Below are positions 1 to 8,322 of a stretch of 37,922 nucleotides of DNA, one piece after another. This stretch comes from Bacillota bacterium (GTDB taxonomy: Bacteria > Bacillota > Clostridia > Acetivibrionales > DTU013). Under the pieces are notes generated by a model that saw only the letters and a program-made list of their open reading frames with translations, had not been told where the DNA came from and did not search any database. The translations under genes were made by a program, and so were the position numbers. Each line of letters opens with the position of its first letter. The first letter of the stretch is position 1. The DNA is taken from positions 1 to 37,922 of the forward strand of contig JAEYOM010000079.1 in the NCBI GenBank assembly GCA_023411715.1, written 5' to 3'.

Positions 1-1341
1 TTAATAAGTGATACCCTGTGCAAACATTGCGCTTGCGACCTTTTCAAAGCCTGCAATATTGGCGCCTGCAACGAGGTTGTCGCCGAAGCCGTAATCCTTC
101 GCGGCCTTGCTTGCGTTCTTGAAGATGTTGATCATGATATCCTTGAGCTTGGCATCAACTTCTTCGAAGGTCCATGAGTACCTCATGCTGTTCTGGCACA
201 TTTCGAGCCCGGAAGTAGCGACGCCGCCTGCGTTTGCAGCCTTTGCGGGTCCGAATACGAGGTTGTTCTTCAGGAAAACTTCAACGGCTTCGGGAGTAGA
301 GGGCATGTTGGCGCCTTCACCTACAGCAAAGCAGCCGTTTGCAACGAGCTTCTTGGCGGAAGCTTCGTCGATCTCGTTCTGTGTAGCGCATGGCAGAGCG
401 ATGTCGCACTTGATGGACCAGATACCGGAGCAGCCTTCCGTATAGGTAGCCTTCGGATGAGACTTGATGTATTCGCTGATCCTCTTTCTTTCAACTTCCT
501 TTATCTGCTTGACGGTGTCTATCCTGATACCGTCGGGATCATATATATAACCGTTGGAATCGCTGAGCGCCACTATCTTTGCACCAAGCTGCTGAGCCTT
601 TTCGGTTGCGTAGATGGCAACGTTTCCGGAGCCTGAAATAACAACCGTAGCACCCTTGAAGGATTTGCCCTTTATGGCCTTCATGGCTTCTTCCATGAAG
701 TAGCACAGTCCGTAACCGGTAGCTTCGGTCCTTGCAAGGCTTCCGCCCCAGGTAAGGCCTTTGCCTGTAAGTATGCCTGTGAACTCGTTCTGCATTTTCT
801 TGTACATTCCGAACATGTAACCGATCTCACGTCCGCCGGTTCCGATATCGCCGGCCGGTACGTCCGTATCAGGTCCGATGTGTCTTGCGAGCTCAAACAT
901 GAAGCTCTGGCAGAATCTCATGACTTCGCCGTCGGATTTGCCCTTGGGATCGAAATCGCTGCCGCCCTTTGCGCCGCCCATAGGCAGGCCGGTGAGGGAG
1001 TTTTTGAATATCTGCTCAAAACCGAGGAACTTGATGATGCCGGAGTAAACCGAGGGATGAAGCCTGATGCCGCCCTTGTAAGGTCCGATAGCACTGTTGA
1101 ACTGGATCCTGTAGCCTCTGTTTACCTGCACCTTGCCCTTGTCATCGACCCATGGTACCCTGAATATGATCTGTCTTTCAGGTTCCACGATCCTGTCGAA
1201 TATTCCCGCAGCTACCCATTCAGGGTGTTTTTCAGCTACAGGCTCCAGCGATTCGAGGACTTCCCGCACTGCCTGGTGGAATTCGGGTTCGTTGGGGTTT
1301 CTTTTGATGACCTGATCCATAACACTTGCCAAAATCTTCAT
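1..1341 (-). CDS. gdhA: NADP-type glutamate dehydrogenase
   Basis: This 446-residue hexameric-type glutamate dehydrogenase interconverts 2-oxoglutarate plus ammonium and glutamate in the cytoplasm. It matches the bacterial family along its whole length. The substrate and catalytic residues fall at K89, K113, K125 and D165, in the contexts GPYKGG, FKNSL, GGAKGGSDFDPKG and PAGDIG. The Rossmann loop is SGSGNVA, followed by ALSDSNG, closer to the E. coli NADP enzyme than to NAD-specific ones, so NADP is inferred. The C-terminal signature KAANAGGVATSGLEM is intact. The ATG is preceded by AGGAGGT on the minus strand (about 1351–1357), and the TAA stop is the first three bases of the window, so the gene is complete. 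It stands alone and diverges from the response-regulator gene. Its leader can form a small GGTGAG/CTCACC hairpin (about 1379–1399). Confidence 0.97.
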   Translation of the reverse strand: MKILASVMDQVIKRNPNEPEFHQAVREVLESLEPVAEKHPEWVAAGIFDRIVEPERQIIFRVPWVDDKGKVQVNRGYRIQFNSAIGPYKGGIRLHPSVYSGIIKFLGFEQIFKNSLTGLPMGGAKGGSDFDPKGKSDGEVMRFCQSFMFELARHIGPDTDVPAGDIGTGGREIGYMFGMYKKMQNEFTGILTGKGLTWGGSLARTEATGYGLCYFMEEAMKAIKGKSFKGATVVISGSGNVAIYATEKAQQLGAKIVALSDSNGYIYDPDGIRIDTVKQIKEVERKRISEYIKSHPKATYTEGCSGIWSIKCDIALPCATQNEIDEASAKKLVANGCFAVGEGANMPSTPEAVEVFLKNNLVFGPAKAANAGGVATSGLEMCQNSMRYSWTFEEVDAKLKDIMINIFKNASKAAKDYGFGDNLVAGANIAGFEKVASAMFAQGITY

Positions 1342-1795
1342 TATCTCTATACCTCCTGATTATTATATAATGCTTGTAGGGTGAGACTTTCGCCTCACCG
1401 TCCAAGTAGTATTCATAAAAAATTTACAATTGATTGGATTTACAATATGCAGGCCTAGAATGTTACACTTTCAAAATGGTTAACTTTTCCGGCTGTTGGC
1501 CTCTAGTTGGAATACACCCCAAAACAACTGACAATACTGCAACTTCCCTTATAATATATACGTATATTTATACATTTGTCAAGAAGTAAATTGAAGGTTT
1601 AACAGTCTCAAAATTGCATGATTTATTGCAAAATAGTCTATCTGATGCAATCAGAAGTGCTGAAGTTTCTTGTGGGATTTTGATAAATATTATGATAATA
1701 TAATAATATGTCATTACATAATATGTGGCGGATGTCATTACTAGGGAAACATGCAATTTGATAACATTACCGGGCATGCCGAGGGGTGAGGTTAC
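1342..1795. promoter_or_regulatory. Divergent intergenic region with 10-bp direct repeats
   Basis: This 454-bp AT-rich gap separates the divergent gdhA and response-regulator genes. No gene is visible in it. A 10-bp direct repeat, ATGTCATTAC, occurs at 1708–1717 and 1732–1741. Its 24-bp spacing is close to two helical turns, and it lies about 55–90 bp before the response-regulator start. Its position suits an activator such as the AraC-type regulator itself, but that is inference. I could not assign a convincing sigma-A promoter for gdhA. Confidence 0.4.
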
Positions 1796-2893
1796 TTGTA
1801 CAGGGTAATGCTGGTCGATGATATGGATATTGGTCTAAGGCAGTTGAAAAGGCTCAAGCTCTGGAACGGTGAAACCGACTTCTGTATTGCCGCAGAAGCG
1901 AAAAACGGACAGGAAGCTTTGGATATCCTGCAAAAGGACAGGATCGACCTGATCATAACCGATATTAGAATGCCTAAGATAGACGGCATAGAGCTTCTCA
2001 AAAATGTGGCTGAAAAGTCGCTATGCCCCTCTGTTGCACTTCTTAGCGACTTTGAAGATTTTTATTACGCAAAACAGGGGATACAGTACGGAGCCTTCGA
2101 TTATCTCAGTAAACCGCCCAAATACGAGGATATCGCTGATTTACTGGACAGAGTCGGGCAATTTCTTAGAAAAAGGGAGCAGGAGAGCGAACTTGTAAGA
2201 AACCTGGAAATAAGGCTTGAGGAAAAGATGCAAGACCATTTCCCGACGGCTGAAATGGACTGTCTGGTCGAGGCATTTCTAAAGAAGCGGCAGGATATGC
2301 CCGTAATAACGGACAGGCTTGCCGAAGCTATCCTGGTGATTTCCGGCAAGGATCCGCTCAAGGCCGGAATATCGTTCAAAAGAGCTGTATCGGAGCTTTT
2401 ACAGAGGATATCCGAACAGTACGGCTGGCTCGATATGTTTATTGATACAAGTATATTGAGGGGAATAGATTTTTCAGGATTCAGCAGCGCGGATGAAGCC
2501 GCGGTGGCATTCGAGCAATCTATCAAAACTCTTTTCGGAAGCATAGCCGAACTCGAATACGGCTGCGATCCCGAGCAGATGGAAAACAGGATATCCCGCT
2601 GTGTCCTGATGTCGGTGGATCAGTATATAACCATCGAAGGGATAGCCAGGTCAATGTATATGAACCGTAAGTATCTGAGTGAAGCTTTCAGGCAGAAAAC
2701 AGGGGAACTGCTTATCGAGTACATAACGAAGGTCAAGATGAAACGGGCGGCCAGGCTGCTTGGACAGGGCGGGAGAAAAACGTATGAGATCGCGCTTCTC
2801 CTTGGGTTCAGGGATACGGAGTATTTCAGCAGACTTTTCAAGAAATATATGGGCGTATGCCCAAGCGAATACAGGGTCAACATGGGTACATAG
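1796..2893 (+). CDS. Response regulator with AraC-type DNA-binding domain (YesN-like, orphan)
   Basis: This 365-residue two-component response regulator is probably a DNA-binding activator. The receiver domain (about 2–120) has the acidic pair D8/D9, phospho-acceptor D56 (TDIRMPKIDG), switch residue S84 and K106 in the SKPP turn. A linker of about 130 residues follows. The C-terminal AraC/XylS domain (about 260–365) has two helix-turn-helix units (ITIEGIARSMYMNRKYLSEAF and the region from YEIALLLGF to SEYR). TTG is chosen as start because GGGGTGA lies 6–7 bp upstream and the protein then begins in the family way (MYRVMLVDD). The alternative ATG at 1808 would cut into the first strand. No histidine kinase gene lies nearby, so the partner and stimulus are unknown. 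YesN-type regulators in Firmicutes often control sugar uptake, but nothing here shows that. Confidence 0.88.
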   Translation: MYRVMLVDDMDIGLRQLKRLKLWNGETDFCIAAEAKNGQEALDILQKDRIDLIITDIRMPKIDGIELLKNVAEKSLCPSVALLSDFEDFYYAKQGIQYGAFDYLSKPPKYEDIADLLDRVGQFLRKREQESELVRNLEIRLEEKMQDHFPTAEMDCLVEAFLKKRQDMPVITDRLAEAILVISGKDPLKAGISFKRAVSELLQRISEQYGWLDMFIDTSILRGIDFSGFSSADEAAVAFEQSIKTLFGSIAELEYGCDPEQMENRISRCVLMSVDQYITIEGIARSMYMNRKYLSEAFRQKTGELLIEYITKVKMKRAARLLGQGGRKTYEIALLLGFRDTEYFSRLFKKYMGVCPSEYRVNMGT

Positions 2894-2951
2894 TAAGAAG
2901 CTGACATAATTCCGGGTAAAAACAGGAGAAATTTCATTAAATTATTAAAAT

Positions 2952-2999
2952 AGACAGGGTAATATATAATAAGTTTAGAGGGAGCCCTGTCTGTTTTTA
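2952..2999 (+). terminator. Rho-independent terminator after the AraC-type regulator
   Basis: AGACAGGG (2952–2959) pairs perfectly with CCCTGTCT (2985–2992), followed by GTTTTTAT. The loop is long (25 nt) and AT-rich. It lies about 60 bp after the regulator stop. Confidence 0.65.
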
Positions 3000-3026
3000 T
3001 ATGGCAGACAGCTAATACCTTATAGT

Positions 3027-3440
3027 GTGGTGTATGACATGGACAAAGGGGTTATGCTGGCGGTAGTGATTGTTGAGGATTCTCTGTTTTTTGCTGATCT
3101 TATGCTAAGGATACTGAAAAGAAACGGAATGTTGGTCGAAAGCAGAGTAGTTTCCACGAAGACTGAATTACAGGATGTATTGAACTGGGACTGCTGGGAT
3201 ATTATTCTCAGCGATAATGTCATGCCCGAGTTCAATGCCCTGGGTGCACTGAAGGTGAGAAACGGGATATGCAGCGATACACCATTTATTATCGTTTCAG
3301 AGGATATAAGTCAGAAGGAACTGACTGAAGCCTTCGAAAAAGGGTGCAGCTCCTTCCTCCCGAAGGATAGGATCTCCGAGCTGCCGGAGGTCATCAGGAA
3401 AGTTATAACGGATCATGATCGGAAACCAAATTGCCAGTAA
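3027..3440 (+). CDS. Stand-alone CheY-like receiver protein
   Basis: This is a single receiver domain of about 125–137 residues with no output domain. The pattern is VVIVEDS (acidic pocket), the phospho-acceptor Asp in IILSDNVMPEFNALG, a switch Ser in IIVSED, and the conserved Lys in SSFLPKDRI. Such proteins relay phosphate or bind a partner rather than DNA. The start is unsure. GTG 3027 and ATG 3039 lack a Shine-Dalgarno, and ATG 3054 (MLAVVIVEDS) has AAAGGGG only 2 bp upstream, which is tight. The longest frame is given. It lies 29 bp before the abrB-like gene and is probably co-transcribed with it. The partner is unknown; the Cache–GGDEF–EAL protein downstream is a candidate by position only. 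Confidence 0.8.
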   Translation: MVYDMDKGVMLAVVIVEDSLFFADLMLRILKRNGMLVESRVVSTKTELQDVLNWDCWDIILSDNVMPEFNALGALKVRNGICSDTPFIIVSEDISQKELTEAFEKGCSSFLPKDRISELPEVIRKVITDHDRKPNCQ

Positions 3441-3469
3441 ATGTTTGATAGACGAAAGGGGGTGACGAT

Positions 3470-3709
3470 ATGAAATCTACAGGTATAGTCAGAAAGGTGG
3501 ATGAACTTGGAAGGGTAGTACTGCCCATCGAGCTTAGAAGGACACTGGACATAGCTGAAAAGGATGCACTCGAGATATTTATCGAAGGAGCAAACATAAT
3601 TCTTAAAAAATATGAACCGGCTTGCATTTTTTGTGGAGACGCCAAGGACGTTATCAATTATAAGGGAAAAAATATCTGTTCCGCCTGCATGAGAGAATTG
3701 AAAGGCTGA
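3470..3709 (+). CDS. AbrB/SpoVT-family transcription regulator with CxxC...CxxC tail
   Basis: The 79-residue product starts with a SpoVT-AbrB swapped-hairpin DNA-binding domain (1–48) nearly identical to that of B. subtilis AbrB: STGIVRKVDELGRVVLPIEL, then RRTL, then a segment ending in ILKKYEP. Instead of the AbrB multimerisation domain, the tail has CIFC (about 53–56) and CSAC (about 71–74), a four-cysteine arrangement that would form a small zinc ribbon. Family members control transition-state genes, including sporulation and surface functions, by binding AT-rich promoters as dimers or tetramers. The start has a strong AAAGGGGGTGA site. Short AbrB proteins with this tail are common in clostridia. 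The target genes cannot be told from sequence. Confidence 0.93.
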   Translation: MKSTGIVRKVDELGRVVLPIELRRTLDIAEKDALEIFIEGANIILKKYEPACIFCGDAKDVINYKGKNICSACMRELKG

Positions 3710-3756
3710 ATGATAGCTTTCTGATGGCATGGGGTACCATGCCGCGAAGGAAGAAT

Positions 3757-3796
3757 ATAGAAGCAATTTGTGTTATTCGACACAAATTGCTTCTAT
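3757..3796. promoter_or_regulatory. Perfect 16-bp inverted repeat before the GGDEF-EAL gene
   Basis: The arm at 3757–3772 (ATAGAAGCAATTTGTG) is the exact reverse complement of 3781–3796, with an 8-nt loop. No T-run follows, so it is not a standard terminator. It ends 14 bp before the longest possible start of the GGDEF-EAL gene, so it lies in the 5' leader or the promoter. A weaker hairpin, GGCATGG-GGTA-CCATGCC (3726–3743), lies just upstream. Confidence 0.6.
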
Positions 3797-3810
3797 GGTA
3801 TGTAAAGTAA

Positions 3811-6462
3811 TTGGAAGGTGATTTTCTGAAGACCCCAAAAGTAAATACGGTTCTGATAAAATCATTGCAAATTGCGGCGATTTCATTGATTGCCGGTTTT
3901 GTTATGTATTATGCGGTAACGAGGCTGCTCATATCCGAACTGGAGAATTCACTCGTACGTTTTGCGCAGCAGGGAGCAACGACAGTAGACAACTACGTCT
4001 CGGCGCGGACCTTTGAAGTCAAATCTATTGCTGCAAACAGTATAATTAAAAATACATCGCTGCCTCTCAGTGAAAGGCTGGACGAACTTAAAAAGCAATT
4101 GTACCTTGACAAGTACAGGAGGCTCAGCCTGGCAGATACACATGGGAATGCCGTAACGACTGATAACAGGATGCTTTACATAGGCGACAGGGATTATTTC
4201 AAAAAAGCCTTGAAGGGTGAAACGTCGGTATCGGATCCTATAGACAGCCGTGTAGACGGTATATCGGTCATTGTATTTGCCGTGCCCATAACAGAGGAAG
4301 ACAAAGTCACAGGCGTCCTGTATGCAACTTATAAAGCCGACGTTTTGAGCCTTATGACGGATAAAATCAAACTTAAGGATAACGGCAGTACCTTCATTAT
4401 AAATAAGGACAGGGATATAATAGCCAATGATGACAGGAAACTTGTTTACGACGGCGAAAATATCTCCGATGTCATGGAAGACAAACCGGGCCTTGATAAG
4501 CTGGCCGACATTGAAAGTAAAATGGCGGATGGACTGACAGGGACAGGTGAGTACTATTATGACGGCCAGTACAGATATATGGGCTTCTGCCCCATTGGGG
4601 ACACAGGCTGGTCAATTGCGGTAACCGCTCCGACGGGTGAAGTATTCGGTGAACTTAATATAGTCTTTATCCTGCTAATCGTATTGATATCGGCTGGTTC
4701 GTTCATCATAGCAATTGTTTTTTCACACTCGGGAAACCTGAAAAAGGATCTGATGAAACAGCAGGTCAATTCCATGCGGATAACCGATTTTACCAACCTG
4801 ATCGCGCTCAGCCTAAAGCACGACGGGACGATACTTTCGTCCAACAGGCATGCTGAAGATATATTGCTGTATTTCAAAAAGTTCAGCGAAAATGGGATCC
4901 GGAACGTAAATGAATTACTGACGCCTGCCGATCGGGAAAAGCTGGCGGGAGCAATTTCAAATATCGAGCTGCAGAACACCAGCTCAAATCTCGAACTGGC
5001 ATTAGGATCCGAAGACAGTAAGATCATGCACGTTTACTGCAGTGTAATTAGCGACAGTGAAAATTACGATGTATGCGAACTACTGGGTATCGACATCACG
5101 GACAGGGTCGAGCAGGAGAGTAAGCTGCAGGGCAGCTTCGAGGAGCTTTCGCTGGTATATGATGAACTTGCGGCTACAGAGGAAAAGATAAGGCAGCAGG
5201 CGTACAAGGATCCTCTGACTGGTTTGCCCAACCGTATAGCCCTTTATCATGACGTTAAAGAATTATTCTCCGGCCCGGGTAAAAATTACCTCAGTGCCCT
5301 TCTGTATTTGGATCTGGACGATTTTAAATATATAAACGACTCCTTCGGGCATACCCTGGGCGACCTCCTGTTGGTAGATATAGGCCGGCGGCTGAATGAA
5401 GCTTTCACGGAAAATGAGATCGTTGCCAGATTCGAAGGGGACGAATTCGTAATATTCATAAAAGATTTCAGAACTTTAGACGGCTTGAATGATAAAATAG
5501 AAAGAGCGATGGGCGCCTTTTATGAGCCCTTCATTATAATGAACAACAATTTCCACGTCTCGGCAAGCTGCGGTATCAGTATTTATCCCGAACATGCCGG
5601 AAGCATCGAGGAGATGCTCAAGAGTTCTGATGTTGCAATGTCCCGCGCAAAAAAAGGCGGAAAAAACAAGTCTATCATGTTCGAACGTGAAATGAACGAT
5701 GAGCTCTCCGAAAGGATCAGCATGGAAAACGGCTTGAGGCTCGCAATCGAAAAGAACGAGTTTTTGCTGTATTATCAGCCGCAGGTCGACCTCAAGACCG
5801 GAAAGATAAGCGGATTTGAGGCGCTGATCAGGTGGAGGGACAGCGAACGCGGCATGATCCCGCCACTTAAGTTTATTTATATAGCGGAGGAAACGGGACT
5901 TATCGTAAAAATAGGTCAATGGGTCATGGAAACAGCCTGCGGCTTTATAAAGGAGCTGAACGACAGCACTGACGGCCGGCTCAAGATATCGGTAAACATA
6001 TCTGTGATCCAGCTGATGCAGACCGACTTCGTCCAGAAAGTCAAAACAGCTTTGCTGAATACCGGCCTCGAACCTTCACTGCTGGAACTCGAGATAACGG
6101 AGTCAAAGCTGGTCGAGGCGCTTGAAATGAATCTGCAGAAACTGAACGAACTCAGGGAACTCGGCGTTAAGCTTTCGATCGATGATTTCGGTAAAGGCTT
6201 TTCTTCGCTTAGTTATTTGAAACAGCTGCCTATAGACACTTTGAAGATAGATAAGAGCTTCGTGGACGATATACCGGAAAATGACAATAGTATGATAGAA
6301 TCGATCATCCATATAGGTCACCAAAGAAATCTCCGTATCGTGGCCGAAGGGGTCGAAAAACTGGAGCAGATGGAATTCCTTGCGAGATATAAATGCGATA
6401 CGGTGCAGGGTTATTACTATTCAATGCCGTTGCCCGGTGAGGAAATAAACAAGCTGCTGTAG
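3811..6462 (+). CDS. Membrane Cache–PAS-like–GGDEF–EAL cyclic-di-GMP turnover protein
   Basis: The 883-residue product has a membrane helix at about 13–36, an extracellular dCache-like sensor region (about 40–275, with RDYFKKALKGE and WSIAVTAP), a second helix at about 282–305, a PAS-like region (about 325–432), a short coiled linker, a GGDEF domain (463–620) and an EAL domain (640–880). The GGDEF signature reads EGDEF (542–546), with Glu in place of the first Gly, and no RxxD inhibitory site precedes it. Cyclase activity is therefore uncertain. The EAL domain keeps E670 (FEALIRW), NISVIQ, ELEITES, DDFGKGFSS, K in TLKIDKSF and VAEGVE, so phosphodiesterase activity is likely. The start is unclear: TTG 3811 has no ribosome site, whereas GGAAGGTGA (3813–3821) sits correctly for an unusual CTG at 3826. 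A terminator follows. Confidence 0.92.
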   Translation: MEGDFLKTPKVNTVLIKSLQIAAISLIAGFVMYYAVTRLLISELENSLVRFAQQGATTVDNYVSARTFEVKSIAANSIIKNTSLPLSERLDELKKQLYLDKYRRLSLADTHGNAVTTDNRMLYIGDRDYFKKALKGETSVSDPIDSRVDGISVIVFAVPITEEDKVTGVLYATYKADVLSLMTDKIKLKDNGSTFIINKDRDIIANDDRKLVYDGENISDVMEDKPGLDKLADIESKMADGLTGTGEYYYDGQYRYMGFCPIGDTGWSIAVTAPTGEVFGELNIVFILLIVLISAGSFIIAIVFSHSGNLKKDLMKQQVNSMRITDFTNLIALSLKHDGTILSSNRHAEDILLYFKKFSENGIRNVNELLTPADREKLAGAISNIELQNTSSNLELALGSEDSKIMHVYCSVISDSENYDVCELLGIDITDRVEQESKLQGSFEELSLVYDELAATEEKIRQQAYKDPLTGLPNRIALYHDVKELFSGPGKNYLSALLYLDLDDFKYINDSFGHTLGDLLLVDIGRRLNEAFTENEIVARFEGDEFVIFIKDFRTLDGLNDKIERAMGAFYEPFIIMNNNFHVSASCGISIYPEHAGSIEEMLKSSDVAMSRAKKGGKNKSIMFEREMNDELSERISMENGLRLAIEKNEFLLYYQPQVDLKTGKISGFEALIRWRDSERGMIPPLKFIYIAEETGLIVKIGQWVMETACGFIKELNDSTDGRLKISVNISVIQLMQTDFVQKVKTALLNTGLEPSLLELEITESKLVEALEMNLQKLNELRELGVKLSIDDFGKGFSSLSYLKQLPIDTLKIDKSFVDDIPENDNSMIESIIHIGHQRNLRIVAEGVEKLEQMEFLARYKCDTVQGYYYSMPLPGEEINKLL

Positions 6463-6493
6463 GAAACGGCATGTATATAGCGGATTTTTACTA

Positions 6494-6529
6494 AAAATCA
6501 CAGGCGTTCGATACGCACGTGATTTTTTT
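6494..6529 (+). terminator. Terminator after the GGDEF-EAL gene
   Basis: AAAATCAC (6494–6501) pairs with GTGATTTT, and the right arm runs into seven T (to 6529). It starts about 30 bp after the stop codon. Confidence 0.75.
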
Positions 6530-6635
6530 ATAGCCTGTTTAAGCTTCAAAATATGTTAAAATCCCGAGCAAATCAACGTATAAGTTATAAAAACAGATAT
6601 AAAGACGGATAAAATAAAAATAATCCATAGAACAG

Positions 6636-6664
6636 TTGCAAATGGACAAAAGCAGGAGTAATAT
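6636..6664 (+). promoter_or_regulatory. Candidate sigma-A promoter of the magnesium operon
   Basis: A -35 box TTGCAA (6636–6641), a 17-bp spacer and a -10 box TAATAT (6659–6664) predict a start near 6671. That would put a leader of about 400 nt, including the M-box, on the transcript. Confidence 0.45.
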
Positions 6665-6670
6665 GTTTAT

Positions 6671-6751
6671 AACGAGGCGATAGTTGCTTATCTCCTGCCT
6701 CGTTGAAACGCGCAAAGGTAGAAAATTTTTTTACAACCGAAAAATTTTCTA
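6671..6751 (+). other. Two extra hairpins in the leader ahead of the M-box
   Basis: AACGAGGC (6671–6678) pairs with GCCTCGTT (6697–6704). The 12-bp arms TAGAAAATTTTT (6719–6730) and AAAAATTTTCTA (6740–6751) also pair perfectly. They lie between the predicted transcription start and the riboswitch and are not part of the M-box consensus. Their role is unknown. Confidence 0.5.
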
Positions 6752-6769
6752 TTGAACTAATGCGTTATA

Positions 6770-6934
6770 AACAAAAAACTTATGTTAGGTGAGGCTCCTA
6801 TACAGATAAACGCTACTGCCCGGAAATGTCGAAAGACGCCAATGGGTCAACAGGTACTACCGGATTAAGGTTTTACTTAACGTAGCTGAGATGAGGTAAA
6901 TCTCCACGCTGTATAGTGCCAAAGCTCAACGAAG
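6770..6934 (+). ncRNA. M-box (ykoK) magnesium riboswitch aptamer
   Basis: The segment from 6784 contains the strongly conserved M-box blocks TTAGGTGAGGCTCCTATACA (6784–6803), then CTACTGCCC, then GACGCCAATGGGTCAACAGG (6835–6854), and ends with ATAGTGCCAAAGCTCAACGA (6914–6933). These match the B. subtilis mgtE leader block by block. P1 is probably formed by ACTTATGTT (about 6777–6785) and the AAC...TAAGT stretch near 6928–6940. M-box RNAs bind magnesium and, in Firmicutes, usually promote termination when magnesium is plentiful. The 3' end overlaps the left arm of a terminator, and the downstream genes encode a magnesium-transport system, which fits this mode. Confidence 0.95.
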
Positions 6935-6987
6935 GTAAGTGCCCGTAGCATATACAGGAACTGTCTTCGTTGACGGTTCTTTTTTAT
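6926..6987 (+). terminator. M-box expression-platform terminator
   Basis: TCAACGAAG (6926–6934) pairs perfectly with CTTCGTTGA (6965–6973), followed by CGG and a T-rich run (6977–6987). The left arm overlaps the 3' strand of the aptamer, so aptamer state and terminator formation are coupled. Confidence 0.85.
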
Positions 6988-7071
6988 TGCGCTCGATACG
7001 CATTAAGATTTTTACCGAATTTATATTATTTAGCGGTAAAAAATATGATATATCTGCCGGAGGTGATTTCC

Positions 7072-8322
7072 GTGAAAGCATTGTCTACATTTTATCTGAG
7101 CCGGATCCTCGGACGCAGGGTTGTTTGTGCCGGTAATAACGACGTCGGCAAAGTAAGAGACTTCATAGTTGACATGAACAGTATAAGACCCAAAGTGACA
7201 GGCATTGTGGTCAAAGACGGGAATAAAACAAGTAATATGAATTTTTCCGGTATGTCGATAGAAAAGATAAATGGGCAGTATAGCGTTTCGTGCATTAATG
7301 CCGTGGAAATGGGCGAACTTGCGGAAAATATGCAGCTGCTTGCCAGGAATGTATTGGACAGGCAGCTTGTAGACATAGATGGCAGGAAGGTAGTGCGCGT
7401 CAACGATGTCAGGCTCGCGGTGCTGTCGAGCGGAATATTCGTGGTAGCGGTCGACGTAGGGATGGAAGGGTTTCTTCGGAGGCTGGGGATAGCCAAGCTT
7501 TTCAAGAAGCTACTGAAGCCCTTCGGCTTAAGCGTCCCGGGGCAGCTAATATTATGGGACGAGGTTGCTGCAGTTGAGTTTTCACATGTGGGTATCAAGC
7601 TGTCGAAGGAGCATACCAAGCTGCTCACAATGCATCCTTCCGATCTTGCCGATATAATCGAGGACCTTGATCATAATACTCAGGTCGCCATATTTTCATC
7701 ACTCGACGAGGAGAAAGCCGCGGACGTTCTTGAAGAACTCGAACCGGGCGCCCAGGTCAGCATAATCGAGAGCATTTCCACCGAAAAGGCGGCAAATGTC
7801 CTAGAGCTTATGCCGGCGGACGAAGCGGCCGACCTGCTGGACGAAGTAGAGGACGACAAGGCAGAAGAACTGCTGAACGAGATGGAAACCGAGTCTTCCG
7901 ACGAGATCAGGGAACTGATGGAATACCCGGACAACGAGGTCGGCAGCATCATGACGACAGATTATATGTCCTTCAACGAGAACCTTACGGTGGCCCAGAC
8001 ACTGGCGGAACTGCGCAGGCTCAAGCCGGAATCGGACACCATATATTATCTGTACGTGCTGGACGACGAAGACAAGCTTGTCGCAACAGTATCGCTCAGG
8101 GATATCGTTATTTCCGAGCAGGGAGTACTGCTTAAAGAGATCATGAATACCAAGGTCATCTTTATTTATGACCATGACAAGATAAACTCACTCGCGGAGA
8201 TAATTTCAAAATACAGCCTGCTTGCCGTTCCCGTGGTGGATGAAAACTCTGTCATGCAGGGTGTGGTAATAATAGACGACGTCATCGATACGTTGATCAA
8301 GTCAAGGAGGAGAAGGCTGTAA
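7072..8322 (+). CDS. Soluble PRC-barrel / MgtE-N / CBS-pair magnesium-sensor-like protein
   Basis: The 416-residue cytoplasmic protein has no membrane helix. Two PRC-barrel-like regions (about 5–80 and 90–170) are followed by an MgtE intracellular N-domain (about 180–275, with HPSDLADIIEDL and repeated DEEKAADVLEEL-type helices rich in Asp/Glu) and a CBS pair (about 285–412, with GSIMTTDYMSF and the VPVVDENSVMQGVV region). In true MgtE channels the N and CBS domains sense magnesium and gate the pore; here the pore is absent. GTG 7072 is chosen because GGAGGTG lies 7 bp upstream. It lies directly behind the M-box and ahead of the NRAMP-related transporter, so a regulatory role for that transporter is likely but inferred. 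Its last codons are duplicated in tandem just after the stop. Confidence 0.88.
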   Translation: MKALSTFYLSRILGRRVVCAGNNDVGKVRDFIVDMNSIRPKVTGIVVKDGNKTSNMNFSGMSIEKINGQYSVSCINAVEMGELAENMQLLARNVLDRQLVDIDGRKVVRVNDVRLAVLSSGIFVVAVDVGMEGFLRRLGIAKLFKKLLKPFGLSVPGQLILWDEVAAVEFSHVGIKLSKEHTKLLTMHPSDLADIIEDLDHNTQVAIFSSLDEEKAADVLEELEPGAQVSIIESISTEKAANVLELMPADEAADLLDEVEDDKAEELLNEMETESSDEIRELMEYPDNEVGSIMTTDYMSFNENLTVAQTLAELRRLKPESDTIYYLYVLDDEDKLVATVSLRDIVISEQGVLLKEIMNTKVIFIYDHDKINSLAEIISKYSLLAVPVVDENSVMQGVVIIDDVIDTLIKSRRRRL

